Source: an uncultured Gammaproteobacteria bacterium (GTDB taxonomy: Bacteria; Pseudomonadota; Gammaproteobacteria; Pseudomonadales; Pseudohongiellaceae). Taken from it: a DNA stretch of 64,000 bases. This document shows, one piece after another, positions 8,413 through 18,016 of this stretch (position 1 is its first letter; each line of letters begins with the position of its first letter). Position numbers and translations under genes: made by a program. Location: positions 124,001-188,000 of the forward strand of contig CAJXRP010000003.1 in NCBI GenBank assembly GCA_913060495.1, in the 5' to 3' direction. The notes under the pieces were generated by a model. The model was given only the letters and a program-made list of their open reading frames with translations. It had not been told where the DNA came from and did not search any database.

Positions 8413-10674
8413 CTAATACCTGATTGTATAGCGTAACTTAACGCTTAGATCTGAAAACGCAGTATTAAAGGTATTGTCCTGATCCCAGTCCTGAAGATTG
8501 TAATTCAGGACGATGAAAGCTTCCTGTCCTGCTTTGGGAACCCACTGTAGGCGAGTGTTAATTCCTATCTCTTCGGAGATGTTGTCGTATTGCAGCAGGC
8601 TGATCCAATAAAGGTTGGGTGAAAATGCCACTTGAGTATTCACGCTGCTGAGGCGTGTTGTGAAATCTCCCTGCGGAAGCTCGATGTCGTTCCAATCGTA
8701 GCGCATAGTCATTGAGAAGTAGCGCGACTGATTCCAGGTAAAGCTGCTGTTGATGTTGACGCGCTCGCCATTAAAGAAGTCACCTGTTCGATAGTTCACG
8801 CTACCGGAAAATTCTCGCTGCCCTGCTGTGCTAAAGCCAACTTGGGTCTCGCCGAAGTTGTAGTTTCCTGGCTGGATATAAACTTCGTTACCAGTCTGAC
8901 GAAATATCGCGAAAGCATTGCGTACCACTTCTTTGCTTTCGAAATGGTTCAGCGTCAGAGCATCTCGCGATGTGGTTTCTAGCTCAAGCAGTCGATAGTT
9001 AATTACTTCGGTTTGTAGGCCGCCGTCGATTACATCAATGCGTTGCATGTCGATGCCGCCGAATGCTGTCTGAAAGATGCCGCTCTCGAAGAAGTGTGTG
9101 TAGCCAATATCGGCGGTGTAATCTTCGATGTTGGATCGATTCACAAAGCCCATTGCAGGATTGAAGTTATCTTCTACAACCTTATAGCCAATGCGTGTGC
9201 GGAATCCATCGCTGGACGGGTAAGCGAGGCCGAAACCATAAGAGGCATCGTCACCGTTTAGTCCCGGTGTGTCGGACTGTTGAAAAAACACGTTGCCCTG
9301 TAAGCGACGACCATTGCTAAGTTGGTTGTTAATGTATTGAAAGTCAGCGCCGGCAACGCTGTTGCCTAGATCGGAGGTTGGATCACCATCGGTATAGATG
9401 AAACCAATGCGCGAATCATCCAGAACATTGGCTGAGATACGCGTAATTAATAGTTCCGATGCATCAACTCCGGCATTCTCGTCCTGCTTGATGGCGAGTG
9501 CGCCGATGTTGAATCTGCCAACGCGGCCACTTATGCGACCACCATAGTTGATGTCGACTGGACTGCCATCGGCTGCAAGGCCTAGCTTGCGTGAGAAATA
9601 GGGCCGCGCGTTCTCGCGGCTTCCGCCGGTGGATGCACTGTTGCCGCCGGCCATGTTGCTAATGCCGCCGAACTGAAATAGGTCGGAATCGTTGTTGAAG
9701 AAATCCCTTCTCTCGGGAAAGAACAGATTAAAACGACCAAGGTTCACCTGTCGGTTATCAACCTCGGCAGCTGAGAAATCTGTATTGATGGTAAGCGCTG
9801 CATTCAGAGAAGGCGTAAGTCGGTAGAAAGCATCCAGCGATGGTTCATAGTTCTGCTCGCTGCCTGATGGGTTGAATTCTCGCTGACGAATCGCCGCGAA
9901 GCTCGGCACGATGTCGAGGCCAACGCCCTGATCCATACCTTCCATGCCGCTCATCTCTCCCATGATGGTGGGGTTAAACGTACGGTCTAGCGATACCCAA
10001 GTTATCTCTTCGTTGCGGCGACGAATGCCGCGACCAAAATTAAAGCCCCAGGTATCCAAGTTTGGATCGAAGGGCAATGACTTGAAAGGGATTTCGACTT
10101 CTGCGATCCAGCTATTGCCATCGACGCTGGTGGCGGCTTCCCAGATCGTATTCCAGTCGAGGGTAAATCGAAACGGCGTAGTATAAAGAGAGTCGTGACG
10201 TGCGGCATTCAGATTGGTTTCGAAGCGATAGCCAGCTCTGCCCTGATTAAACGGATCGAGAATAATGACCAAGCGATCGTCGAATGGCATGCCCTGTCCA
10301 TGGCGTAGTGTAGGTGCCGCTATCTGCTCGGGTTCGCTATCGAACATGCGCGCACCAACATACAGCGCATCGGTTGTATAGATTACGTAAAGTTCAGTTT
10401 TCTCCGATGGCTCGGCATGATCGCCAGGGCGGCTTTGATGGAAGTCAGTAATGAGCTCTGCTTCTTCCCATACGGCATCGTCTAGTTTCCCATCCATTAG
10501 CGGCGCCGAATCTACTCGAGTGGCTCGAAGGCTCTTCGCTTCGACCTGTTGTTCTTCCACGGCGTTCTGCGCCCAAACGGTGTTTGCGCTCAAGCTAAGA
10601 GCGACGATTGCGGGGACAAAAAAGACAGTTTTCTGGGACGGAGATAAGAAACGTAGCAAAACAAGTAACCTCAT
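8413..10674 (-). CDS. Exported CBM9-like / DUF5916 outer-membrane-type protein
   Basis: About 753 residues. I start it at the ATG at 10674, which begins MRLLVLLRF and gives a clean signal peptide ending ANTVWAQ; the 24 extra residues of the longer ORF are basic and would spoil it. Residues roughly 50-220 form a carbohydrate-binding family 9-like domain (PLMDGKLDDAVWEEA, YVGARMFDSEP, WIAEVEIPFKSLPF). The remainder is a DUF5916 region rich in alternating strands and ending in an aromatic residue (LRYTIRY), consistent with a beta-barrel in the outer membrane. The family's function is not settled; roles in binding or taking up oligosaccharides or peptides are guesses. No clear Shine-Dalgarno site is visible. 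Confidence 0.82.
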   Translation of the reverse strand: MRLLVLLRFLSPSQKTVFFVPAIVALSLSANTVWAQNAVEEQQVEAKSLRATRVDSAPLMDGKLDDAVWEEAELITDFHQSRPGDHAEPSEKTELYVIYTTDALYVGARMFDSEPEQIAAPTLRHGQGMPFDDRLVIILDPFNQGRAGYRFETNLNAARHDSLYTTPFRFTLDWNTIWEAATSVDGNSWIAEVEIPFKSLPFDPNLDTWGFNFGRGIRRRNEEITWVSLDRTFNPTIMGEMSGMEGMDQGVGLDIVPSFAAIRQREFNPSGSEQNYEPSLDAFYRLTPSLNAALTINTDFSAAEVDNRQVNLGRFNLFFPERRDFFNNDSDLFQFGGISNMAGGNSASTGGSRENARPYFSRKLGLAADGSPVDINYGGRISGRVGRFNIGALAIKQDENAGVDASELLITRISANVLDDSRIGFIYTDGDPTSDLGNSVAGADFQYINNQLSNGRRLQGNVFFQQSDTPGLNGDDASYGFGLAYPSSDGFRTRIGYKVVEDNFNPAMGFVNRSNIEDYTADIGYTHFFESGIFQTAFGGIDMQRIDVIDGGLQTEVINYRLLELETTSRDALTLNHFESKEVVRNAFAIFRQTGNEVYIQPGNYNFGETQVGFSTAGQREFSGSVNYRTGDFFNGERVNINSSFTWNQSRYFSMTMRYDWNDIELPQGDFTTRLSSVNTQVAFSPNLYWISLLQYDNISEEIGINTRLQWVPKAGQEAFIVLNYNLQDWDQDNTFNTAFSDLSVKLRYTIRY

Positions 10675-10927
10675 ACGGCTGGGGAACCAAAATAAGCGGC
10701 GGATTCTAGCAATCACGGGGCCTGTAGATAAGAAGCTGACACACAAAGTTTCAAATCTCTGCGCTGTAGGCGTAGCAATGCCGTGCGCAGCACGGCCGCT
10801 GGTAGCTGTTTTTCTGTGCAGCGTTTACCCTTTCAAATCACTGGACAATAGCCCGCAGGGGAGATACCTTCTGTGGGTTCTACAAGTTCTATCTACAATA
10901 ATTCAGTGCCCCGCACGGGAGAGAAAA

Positions 10928-12088
10928 ATGATAAGAAAGTCCCTTTTTAATTTAACGCTCGCAGCAGCGCTCGCATTTCTTGCCAGCTCAGCTAGCGTAT
11001 TTGCCCAAGACTTTGAGTCGGTAATGCCGTTCAAGGTTGGAACATTTGCCATCGATGGTATTCCGACGGTCGGCCTAGTCGTACAGAACGACGAACTGAT
11101 CGTCGATCTTGCGGCAGCGAACCGGGCTCTAGAGCTAATACCTCGCTATGCCACGGTAGCCATACCCGCAGATATGATTGGCCTAATCTCAGCCTATGAG
11201 TACGGTCTTAAGTACAGAGTCTACGAGATTGTGAACCATCTCGTAGACGAGGATATGCTAAATGGCAATCTGCCAAACTACGTGCATCCGGTAGGCGACG
11301 TAGACATCATGGCGCCGATTCAGTACCCAAGTAAACTCATGAACGCGGCTGTAAATTTTTACACTCACGCTTGTGAAGGCTGTAATGATGATGAGCAAGC
11401 CGCTCAGACTCGCGAGCGTCAAGTAAATCGTGGCGTTCCTTATCTTTTCCTGAAGCCTACGCGCGGTGCAATCATCGGTGACGGTGATGACATCCTCATG
11501 CCTTACGGCCGTGACCGCATTGAGTGGGAAGTCGAGATGGCTATCGTATTCGGCCGCTCCGGCAAATACGTTTCCGCTGACCGCGCCTATGATCATGTGT
11601 TTGGTTACATGGTAGCGATGGATATCTCTGACCGCGGCGGTCGTCCACCTGGTGGCTACGGCTCCGGTTCAGACTGGTTCGTTGGCAAAGGTCACGACAC
11701 GTTTGCGCCACACGGTCCTTGGATCGTGCCGAAGGAATTCTACGGCGATCCTATGGAGCGCTTGCATCAGACTCTAGTTATTGACGGTGTGACCGTTCAA
11801 GAAGCTCGAGCTGGCGACATGATTCATAATATCCCTGAGCTAATCGAGTATGCCTCCTCGCTGATCACTATCTTCCCAGGTGATGTTCTGCAAAGCGGAA
11901 CGTCTGGTGGAACGGGCGCGGGCCGGGTTGAGCGCGCGACTGGTTCCGGCTATCTTGTCGATGGCGAGCAAATTCAGGCTAGCATCGAGGGAATCGGTAC
12001 GCTGCATCACACGGTTAGACTTGAGACTAGTGTTCCGGATGATTTGTCTGGTTCGCAGTTGCCGCCAGTAAGGTCGTATAGAAACTAA
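10928..12088 (+). CDS. Exported fumarylacetoacetate hydrolase family protein
   Basis: 386 residues from the ATG at 10928, preceded by GGGAGAG; the longer ORF start upstream is not needed. A signal peptide (LAAALAFLASSASVFAQ) precedes a FAH-fold domain. Metal-binding acidic residues appear in IEWEVEMAIVFGR (about residues 198-203) and in MDISDRGGR, and the C-terminal TGAGRVERATGSGYLVDGEQI block is typical. Relatives hydrolyse or decarboxylate beta-diketo acids or act as fumarylpyruvate-type hydrolases, nearly always in the cytoplasm; an exported member is unusual. The CEGCND insertion after NFYTHA is also unusual and could be a disulfide or metal site. The gene stands alone and ends in a strong terminator. 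Confidence 0.85.
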   Translation: MIRKSLFNLTLAAALAFLASSASVFAQDFESVMPFKVGTFAIDGIPTVGLVVQNDELIVDLAAANRALELIPRYATVAIPADMIGLISAYEYGLKYRVYEIVNHLVDEDMLNGNLPNYVHPVGDVDIMAPIQYPSKLMNAAVNFYTHACEGCNDDEQAAQTRERQVNRGVPYLFLKPTRGAIIGDGDDILMPYGRDRIEWEVEMAIVFGRSGKYVSADRAYDHVFGYMVAMDISDRGGRPPGGYGSGSDWFVGKGHDTFAPHGPWIVPKEFYGDPMERLHQTLVIDGVTVQEARAGDMIHNIPELIEYASSLITIFPGDVLQSGTSGGTGAGRVERATGSGYLVDGEQIQASIEGIGTLHHTVRLETSVPDDLSGSQLPPVRSYRN

Positions 12089-12132
12089 TCAGTAGCACAA
12101 TCCAAGTACTCTTGAGTGCTTGAGAGGTGGAG

Positions 12133-12175
12133 AAGAGCGGATTTCATTTGTGAAAATGAAACCGCTCTTTTTTTT
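12133..12175 (+). terminator. Rho-independent terminator after the FAH gene
   Basis: AAGAGCGG pairs with CCGCTCTT, extended inward by TTTCATTT/AAAATGAAA, and is followed by eight T residues. The inverse strand has a shorter T-rich flank, so it may also serve the convergent acetyltransferase gene. Confidence 0.9.
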
Positions 12176-12210
12176 GCTTCGAGGTACTGCCGACTAGTGA
12201 ATGGCTGGCG

Positions 12211-12957
12211 CTAACTTTGTTTTCGAGACTCTACTCCCAAGTTTGATTCAATCCAGCATTTTGCGAATGACAGGAAATTCTTTGCGGGAAATAATTCAGC
12301 TTCAGCGCTGCCGATTCTACCGATGTTGGCGTCACCGCTTTTCAGGTAGTCGAGCAGAATCCTAGGGAAATAATCGCCTTCTTTCCATTCTGCGATGCCG
12401 TCACTATCGTCGAGGCTCTCTATCCACTGCTCCCCGCTATCTGCTCTTTCGTAGCGTAGAGATACTCGACGCTTATTCGGTACGTCTGCAAGATATTCAG
12501 CTAGGTGCGTCAGTGTGACAGTATCAACATCCGCTCCCAGCCGAAGTACAGCTCCGTTCATTTCGACTAAGCGCTCTAAAACCGATCCAGGTCCGTGGTA
12601 GTCATGTAGTGGAATTGGATTCAGTAAGAACTCGGCTTGCGGGCCGTGTGCCGCATAGCGCGCTGCGGCGTGATCGTTCACGTGCACGTCTTCACGTTCG
12701 CGGAAGAGCTCAGGCACAACTCCCATGTCTTCTTCAGCTTCGCTGGTAAGTGCGTCGAAAGGTTCGTCATCATCGGCACCAAGCACCATCACCAGATTTC
12801 CTTGCGCTCCAAGAGTTTGAAGAAGGGCATCGATCAAAGCATCTGCACCCCCTTCGATCTTTCCTACTTTGCGCATGCTGGTGTGAACCATCACTGCAGA
12901 GTATTTCTGCAATCCTAGGTTCTTGAGCTGTTCGATGATGTTTTCTTTCTTATTCAT
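12211..12957 (-). CDS. AAC(3) family N-acetyltransferase
   Basis: 248 residues. The family pattern is clear: VMVHTSMRKVGKIEGGADALIDALLQTLG at the N-terminus, AAARYAAHGP in the middle, then HGPGSVLERLVEMNGAVLRLGA and HLAEYLADVP. Known members acetylate the 3-amino group of aminoglycosides with acetyl-CoA, but many chromosomal relatives act on other amines and confer no resistance. The protein is slightly short for the family and the common 'RTxHP' motif reads VNDHAAA, so drug resistance should not be assumed. It stands alone, convergent with the FAH gene; no integron, transposon or other resistance gene is near. The Shine-Dalgarno site is weak. Confidence 0.78.
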   Translation of the reverse strand: MNKKENIIEQLKNLGLQKYSAVMVHTSMRKVGKIEGGADALIDALLQTLGAQGNLVMVLGADDDEPFDALTSEAEEDMGVVPELFREREDVHVNDHAAARYAAHGPQAEFLLNPIPLHDYHGPGSVLERLVEMNGAVLRLGADVDTVTLTHLAEYLADVPNKRRVSLRYERADSGEQWIESLDDSDGIAEWKEGDYFPRILLDYLKSGDANIGRIGSAEAELFPAKNFLSFAKCWIESNLGVESRKQS

Positions 12958-13178
12958 ATTGAAATCGCCAGTAGAGAGTTGTTAGCGAGCCATTCAGTTT
13001 GCCGAACCGAGTAGGAAGAATAGTTAGGATTAGCGTGAAAATATAGCGTTGCAAGACCGCAACCGCTAGCTCTATGCAAAATTAGAGGCACAGTGATAGT
13101 CTTAATCAAATTGTGCGCAAGCTACTACAAGGTGTTTTCTCCAGAAGAATAGCCTGAATCAAGGCTGAGGTAATTGAA

Positions 13179-15632
13179 ATGGTATCGTTAAATTATTCAC
13201 TAGAACCCCTAAGCTTCATTCATAGAATATATAGCAGGGCAGCATTTGTTCTTGTGCTCTTTATACCTTCCGTCATCGTAATTGCACAGGATTTGCCTTC
13301 AATAGAAGATGCCGTTGCCAACACCACTCAAATGGAAGGATATTTCAATCTCTACTGGGAAGAGTCCAGCGGGAAAATGTTCTGGGAGATCGACAAGCTA
13401 GATACAGAGTTCCTCTATCAGATATCGATGGGCTCTGGTTTGGGTTCTAATCCGGTGGGTATCGACCGTGGCCAGCTGCGCGGAACCTATGTATTAGCCG
13501 CGAAGCGCGTTGGGCCGAAAGTTCTATTGGTGCAACCCAACTACCGATACCGAGCTTCGAGTGACAATGTCTTGGAGAGGCAGTCAGTAGAGGATGCGTT
13601 TGCACCCTCGGTGCATTGGGGCTTCGATGTCGTAGCACAGAGCGGCGATAGCGTCTTGGTCGATGCGTCAGAATTTTTTCTGCGTGATGCTCGTAATGTC
13701 ACAGGAGCCATAGCAAATCGAGATCAAGGCAACTACACCTTAGATAAGAGCCGTAGTGCATTCTATTTGGAGAATACTAAGACTTTTCCAGAGAATATTG
13801 AAATTGAGTCGATGCTCACTTTTACTAGTAATAATCCTGGACGCTTAGTCAATGGAGTTGCAGCTACTGGCAGTGCGATTACTCTGCGTCAGCATCACTC
13901 CCTGGTTAAGTTGCCAGATGATAACTTCAAAGTCAGGATTGCAGACCCAAGAATTGGGACTAATGGACCTACTATTCAAGATTACAGCACGGCGATAGGC
14001 GAAGACCTACAGGTGCGCCTTGTAGCGAAGCATAGATTGGAGAAAAAGGATCCGAATGCTGCGCGCTCGGAAGCGATTAAACCGATTGTCTACTATGTCG
14101 ACTCAGGCACTCCAGAACCAATCAAGAGCGCGCTGATAGAAGGAACCAGTTGGTGGAATCAGGCCTATGAGGCGGCGGGTTTCATCGATGCCTTTCAGGT
14201 AAGGGAATTGCCAGCAGGTGTCGACGGACAGGATGTTCGTTACAACATGATTCACTGGACTCATAGGCGAACCCGAGGCTACTCCTATGGTGGTTCAGTT
14301 ATGGATCCGCGTACCGGCGAAATCATCAAGGGCAATGTAAACCTAGGCAGCTTGCGTCTTAGGCAAGATTATCTTCACGGTCAGGGGCTCATCCCCGGCT
14401 TTGACTATTTGGAGGCCGTAGCAGATAACAACTCGGTTTCGGTAGACATGGCGCTAGACAGAGTGCGCCAACTCGCCGCCCATGAGGTGGGTCACACGCT
14501 GGGCTACCCACACAACTACCTCAGCAGTTCCTATGATAGAGAGAGTGTTATGGACTATCCGGCACCTCTGGTTGAAATCACAGAGGACGGGCAGATAGAC
14601 CTTTCGAATGCATACGTCCAAAGAATCGGCGAGTATGACAAGTTGGCAATTCGTTATTCCTATGAGCAGTTTCCTGCTGGCGCAGATGAGGCGGAAGAGT
14701 TAGCGAAGATAGTTCAGGAGAGTTTAGATCGTGGATTGTTGTTCATGGCGCATAACAATAATAATTTTATAGGGGCCGGCCACCAATTTGCGGGAGTTTG
14801 GGATAACGGGTCGAATCTAGTTGACCATTTGAAACATGAGATAGAAGTGCGCCGTATAGGATTAGAGAATTTTGGACCTGCCTTGATTCGCAATGGCGAA
14901 CCACTCTCCACACTTGAATACGTGCTTCTACCTCTCTATATGCATCATCGCTTCCAGCTAAATTCGGCGGCGCAAAGTATAGGTGGTGCTGACTATAAGA
15001 ATACAGTCAGAGGCGATGGACAAATTCCATTCGCCATTATTGATGCTGAAGAACAAAGAGATGCATTGGAAACGGTGCTCTCGACTTTGTCCGTAGACTT
15101 TCTGGCATTGCCGCAAGATATTCTCGAGATGATCCCGCCTTCTGCGTATCGCTACACGCAAGGTGAGCCGTTTCCAGGCCGTACAGGATTGCTGTTTGAT
15201 GCGCTTGGCGCGGCGGAAGGTTCGGCCAGCTTGTCGGTTAAGCAAATCTTACATCCCGCACGCATGGCAAGGCTGGTTGCTTATGGCAGCATGGGTGACT
15301 ACCCGGACCTAGAAGAAGTGATAGACCGTTTGTTGGATGTCACATGGAGTGCGGGATCGCCTGACACGGATTACCAGAGGCAGCTTCTACACGTGGTGCA
15401 GCGCGTTACAGTGGATGAGATGATGGTCCAAGCAGCTAGTGTCGACAGCTCTGGAGAAGTGAAGGCGGTACTCACTGACCGTTTGAGTAAGTTGGCGAAC
15501 CAAATGGAAAGACGGAGAAATGCTAGCGCACATCAGAGTACTGTTGCGGCAGATATTCGTCGCTGGCAGCAACGGCCAGAGAATTCTATGCCAGCGCCTG
15601 CTTTACGATTGCCTCCAGGCGATCCGATCTAG
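13179..15632 (+). CDS. Exported zinc metalloprotease (DUF5117/Met-zincin type)
   Basis: 817 residues starting at ATG after GAGGT. A hydrophobic signal (FVLVLFIPSVIVIAQ) lies at residues 22-37. The first third is DUF5117-like (YFNLYWEESSGKMFWEI, SMGSGLGSNPVGIDRGQL). The protease centre is HEVGHTLGYPHN at about residue 434, the extended HExxHxxGxxH zinc site, with a Met-turn candidate at VMDYPAP about 25 residues on. The C-terminal third is a helical region. The family is secreted or periplasmic with largely unknown substrates. A propeller protein gene starts 40 bases downstream on the same strand and is probably co-transcribed. Confidence 0.88.
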   Translation: MVSLNYSLEPLSFIHRIYSRAAFVLVLFIPSVIVIAQDLPSIEDAVANTTQMEGYFNLYWEESSGKMFWEIDKLDTEFLYQISMGSGLGSNPVGIDRGQLRGTYVLAAKRVGPKVLLVQPNYRYRASSDNVLERQSVEDAFAPSVHWGFDVVAQSGDSVLVDASEFFLRDARNVTGAIANRDQGNYTLDKSRSAFYLENTKTFPENIEIESMLTFTSNNPGRLVNGVAATGSAITLRQHHSLVKLPDDNFKVRIADPRIGTNGPTIQDYSTAIGEDLQVRLVAKHRLEKKDPNAARSEAIKPIVYYVDSGTPEPIKSALIEGTSWWNQAYEAAGFIDAFQVRELPAGVDGQDVRYNMIHWTHRRTRGYSYGGSVMDPRTGEIIKGNVNLGSLRLRQDYLHGQGLIPGFDYLEAVADNNSVSVDMALDRVRQLAAHEVGHTLGYPHNYLSSSYDRESVMDYPAPLVEITEDGQIDLSNAYVQRIGEYDKLAIRYSYEQFPAGADEAEELAKIVQESLDRGLLFMAHNNNNFIGAGHQFAGVWDNGSNLVDHLKHEIEVRRIGLENFGPALIRNGEPLSTLEYVLLPLYMHHRFQLNSAAQSIGGADYKNTVRGDGQIPFAIIDAEEQRDALETVLSTLSVDFLALPQDILEMIPPSAYRYTQGEPFPGRTGLLFDALGAAEGSASLSVKQILHPARMARLVAYGSMGDYPDLEEVIDRLLDVTWSAGSPDTDYQRQLLHVVQRVTVDEMMVQAASVDSSGEVKAVLTDRLSKLANQMERRRNASAHQSTVAADIRRWQQRPENSMPAPALRLPPGDPI

Positions 15633-15671
15633 ATATGACAATAGCTACATACAAATTTATAGGGGTTGCCC

Positions 15672-17204
15672 ATGCTTAGAAAATTGAATTTGAGCGTGCT
15701 GCAAAGTAGGAAGATGTTCGCAGTGTGTTTCGCTACTCTAATTTTGACCGGCGTTGCTGGGAATAGCTGCGCGGCGGATATTGAATTCACTCCTGTGCAA
15801 ACCGATATGTTCTCGGATCCCCTGGGCCAATCCAATGCCTGGGGTGACTATGACAACGATGGCGATTTGGATCTTGCAGTTGTCTTTCTGAACGGTCCGC
15901 TGCGGCTCTACGAAAATCGAGGGCGCGATGGCTTTGTGGATGTTGGTGCTTCAGTAAACCTAATAACTAATCCGGGAAACGCCCGCGCAGTAGCCTGGGG
16001 CGACTACGACAACGATGGTGATCTTGATATGTATATCGCCTATGCCGATGGAGTAAATCCCAATGTGCTAATGGAGAATCAAATCAGCAATCACTCCAAG
16101 CCTAGCCAGAAATTATTTGTTGATGTTGGTGAGGAGAAGGGCGTGAGCTTCATAGGAGCAACACGGCAGCTTAACTTCGTAGACTATGACGCCGATGGTG
16201 ATTTGGATTTGCATGTGGCATTGCGTACATCCACGAATCGTCTGTTTCAGAATAATGAGGGAAATTTTACCAATGTGGCACGTGAGATAGGATTCTATGA
16301 GCCACGGAGAACGGTTGGTGCCTGTTGGTTCGATATGGATAGAGATGGTGACTTAGATGCCTTCACGACCAATCAAAGCGGAGATCGTGATGGGATGTAC
16401 AAGTATGAGGATGGGCGCTTTAGCGACGTGGCCATGGAGTTAAACATCGATCAGGCGCGTAGGCCACTTATCGACGGTGGAGTAGGCTGCGCTATTACCG
16501 ATTTTGATGCCGACGGAGATTTGGATTTGTATGTGGCGGAATACGGCGATGATTCGCTGTATCAAAATAATGGAGATGGAACGTTCACTGATGTTGCCCC
16601 GCAGATGGGCGTAGCGACACACGATCATATCGTCACCGGCGTGTGGGGCGATGTGAATAACGACGGTCTTCCAGACCTCTACATAGTGGGTTATGTAAAT
16701 GGTAAGCCTGGAACGGCAGACTATCTTTACATTAACAAGGGCGATCATTTCGAGAATCAGATTCCCGATAACGTAATGGCGAATGATACCGACCATGGTG
16801 TTCAGTTCGCGGACTATGATCAAGATGGTGATCTGGATCTCTCTCTCGCTGCCAACGACCCAAGTGGTTCTCACTATTTGTTTCGTAATGATCTAATGGG
16901 CAACAGCAATCAGTCTATTCAAGTGTTGGTTCTGAACGAAGAGGGACATCAGGTGATGGCAGGCTCTGAAGTGCGTATATTTAGTGCGGGTAGCGACGAT
17001 CTATTGGGTACGCGATTAGTGGATACGGGTAGTGGTTATAATTCCCAGAATTCGAAGCCAGTGCACATTGCGACTCTTGACTCTGAAGTAGTAGACATTG
17101 AAGTGACAACGATGTCTTCAAGCGGGCGCAGACTAACTTACTTTCGCGGTGTTGAGCTTAGTACTCTTGCGAACAAACCATTTCAGGCGCGAATCCCACG
17201 TTAA
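15672..17204 (+). CDS. Exported FG-GAP/VCBS repeat protein with ASPIC/UnbV-like C-terminus
   Basis: About 510 residues. The ORF track opens at a TTG, but the ATG at 15672 has AGGGGT at the right spacing and begins MLRKLNLS before a signal peptide (MFAVCFATLILTGVAGNSCA). Seven calcium-loop repeats of the kind DYDNDGDLDL, DYDADGDLDL, DFDADGDLDL and DYDQDGDLDL are spread through residues 50-410, predicting a seven-bladed propeller. The last 90 residues resemble the ASPIC/UnbV domain of CRTAC1-like proteins (AGSEVRIFSAG...DTGSGYNSQNS). Such proteins bind calcium and often take part in adhesion or surface binding. The partner is most likely the metalloprotease just upstream. Confidence 0.87.
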   Translation: MLRKLNLSVLQSRKMFAVCFATLILTGVAGNSCAADIEFTPVQTDMFSDPLGQSNAWGDYDNDGDLDLAVVFLNGPLRLYENRGRDGFVDVGASVNLITNPGNARAVAWGDYDNDGDLDMYIAYADGVNPNVLMENQISNHSKPSQKLFVDVGEEKGVSFIGATRQLNFVDYDADGDLDLHVALRTSTNRLFQNNEGNFTNVAREIGFYEPRRTVGACWFDMDRDGDLDAFTTNQSGDRDGMYKYEDGRFSDVAMELNIDQARRPLIDGGVGCAITDFDADGDLDLYVAEYGDDSLYQNNGDGTFTDVAPQMGVATHDHIVTGVWGDVNNDGLPDLYIVGYVNGKPGTADYLYINKGDHFENQIPDNVMANDTDHGVQFADYDQDGDLDLSLAANDPSGSHYLFRNDLMGNSNQSIQVLVLNEEGHQVMAGSEVRIFSAGSDDLLGTRLVDTGSGYNSQNSKPVHIATLDSEVVDIEVTTMSSSGRRLTYFRGVELSTLANKPFQARIPR

Positions 17205-17236
17205 TTGATCTGTAGAGTTGCTAACGCTGCAAAGAA

Positions 17237-17273
17237 AACGACGGCTACGCAGGGCTGCGCGTAAGCCGTCGTT
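17237..17273. terminator. Hairpin between convergent FG-GAP and peroxiredoxin genes
   Basis: AACGACGGCTACGC faces GCGTAAGCCGTCGTT, a stem of about 14 pairs with one bulged base. It sits midway between two convergent stops. There is no T-run, so termination may be Rho-assisted. Confidence 0.6.
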
Positions 17274-17308
17274 CAGCTAGCAGAGGCCGAAAACCCCACT
17301 TCAGGACA

Positions 17309-17857
17309 TTAGATTGACTTCAAATGTTGCAACATAGTGTCGGCACCGCTACAAACAAACGGGTCTTCTGGACAGTTGTCCATCTTGCCGTCTTCTTCGA
17401 ATAGAGCGCTAACTTCGCCATTCTCGACCAGCATTGAGTAGCGCCACGAGCGAGCTCCAAAGCCCAAGTTTTCTTTCTTCACCAGCATTCCCATCTCGCG
17501 GGTAAAGTCAGCATTGCCGTCAGGCAGCATCTTGACGTTCTTGACGTCTAGTTGCTTCGCCCATTGAAACATTGAGAAGGCATCGTTAACGCTAACACAG
17601 TAAACCTCATCTATACCCAATTCTTTCAATTCGTCGTAGTGCTTCTCGTAGCCAGGTAGGTGAGTGCTGCTGCAGGTGGGCGTGAATGCGCCGGGCAGGG
17701 CAACGATGATTACACGCTTGTCCTTGAAAATATCGGAGCTGGTAACGTCCTTCCAGACGAATGGGTTCTCGCCTTCCACGGATTCATCTCGTACGCGGGT
17801 CTTAAAAGTCACGTCTGGGATATGTGTTACTTGATTGTTGCTTGACTGATTTTCCAT
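17309..17857 (-). CDS. Peroxiredoxin of the Prx5 type
   Basis: 182 residues. The peroxidatic site is PGAFTPTC with Cys62, followed by SSTHLPGYE, characteristic of the Prx5/hybrid peroxiredoxin branch. Other family pieces are VYCVSVNDAFSMFQWAKQL and ARSWRYSMLVENGEV. The enzyme reduces hydrogen peroxide and alkyl hydroperoxides in the cytoplasm. A glutaredoxin domain, fused in some relatives, is absent; a further Cys in NCPEDPFVCS near the C-terminus could serve as resolving residue, but this is inference. AGAGGA precedes the ATG. No OxyR gene is adjacent. Confidence 0.92.
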   Translation of the reverse strand: MENQSSNNQVTHIPDVTFKTRVRDESVEGENPFVWKDVTSSDIFKDKRVIIVALPGAFTPTCSSTHLPGYEKHYDELKELGIDEVYCVSVNDAFSMFQWAKQLDVKNVKMLPDGNADFTREMGMLVKKENLGFGARSWRYSMLVENGEVSALFEEDGKMDNCPEDPFVCSGADTMLQHLKSI

Positions 17858-18016
17858 GTTGTCCTCTTCGTGGAAATGGGTAGTTATGATTGAGTAAAGA
17901 TACGCCGGATATAGCTATAGGTAAAACAACTTGTTTCGATCACTATTATTGGAAAAAGCGATCATATAAATACGCGGAGCTTGGGCAGGGGGCATACCGG
18001 GGCGTGCTTTAGGTGC

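Noticed and set aside
10675-10746. Upstream 24 codons of the DUF5916 ORF
   Set aside because: They put a basic stretch before the signal peptide; the ATG at 10674 gives a typical export signal.
10451-10927. N-terminal extension of the FAH ORF
   Set aside because: It runs antisense through the DUF5916 start, and a good ribosome site and signal peptide begin at 10928.
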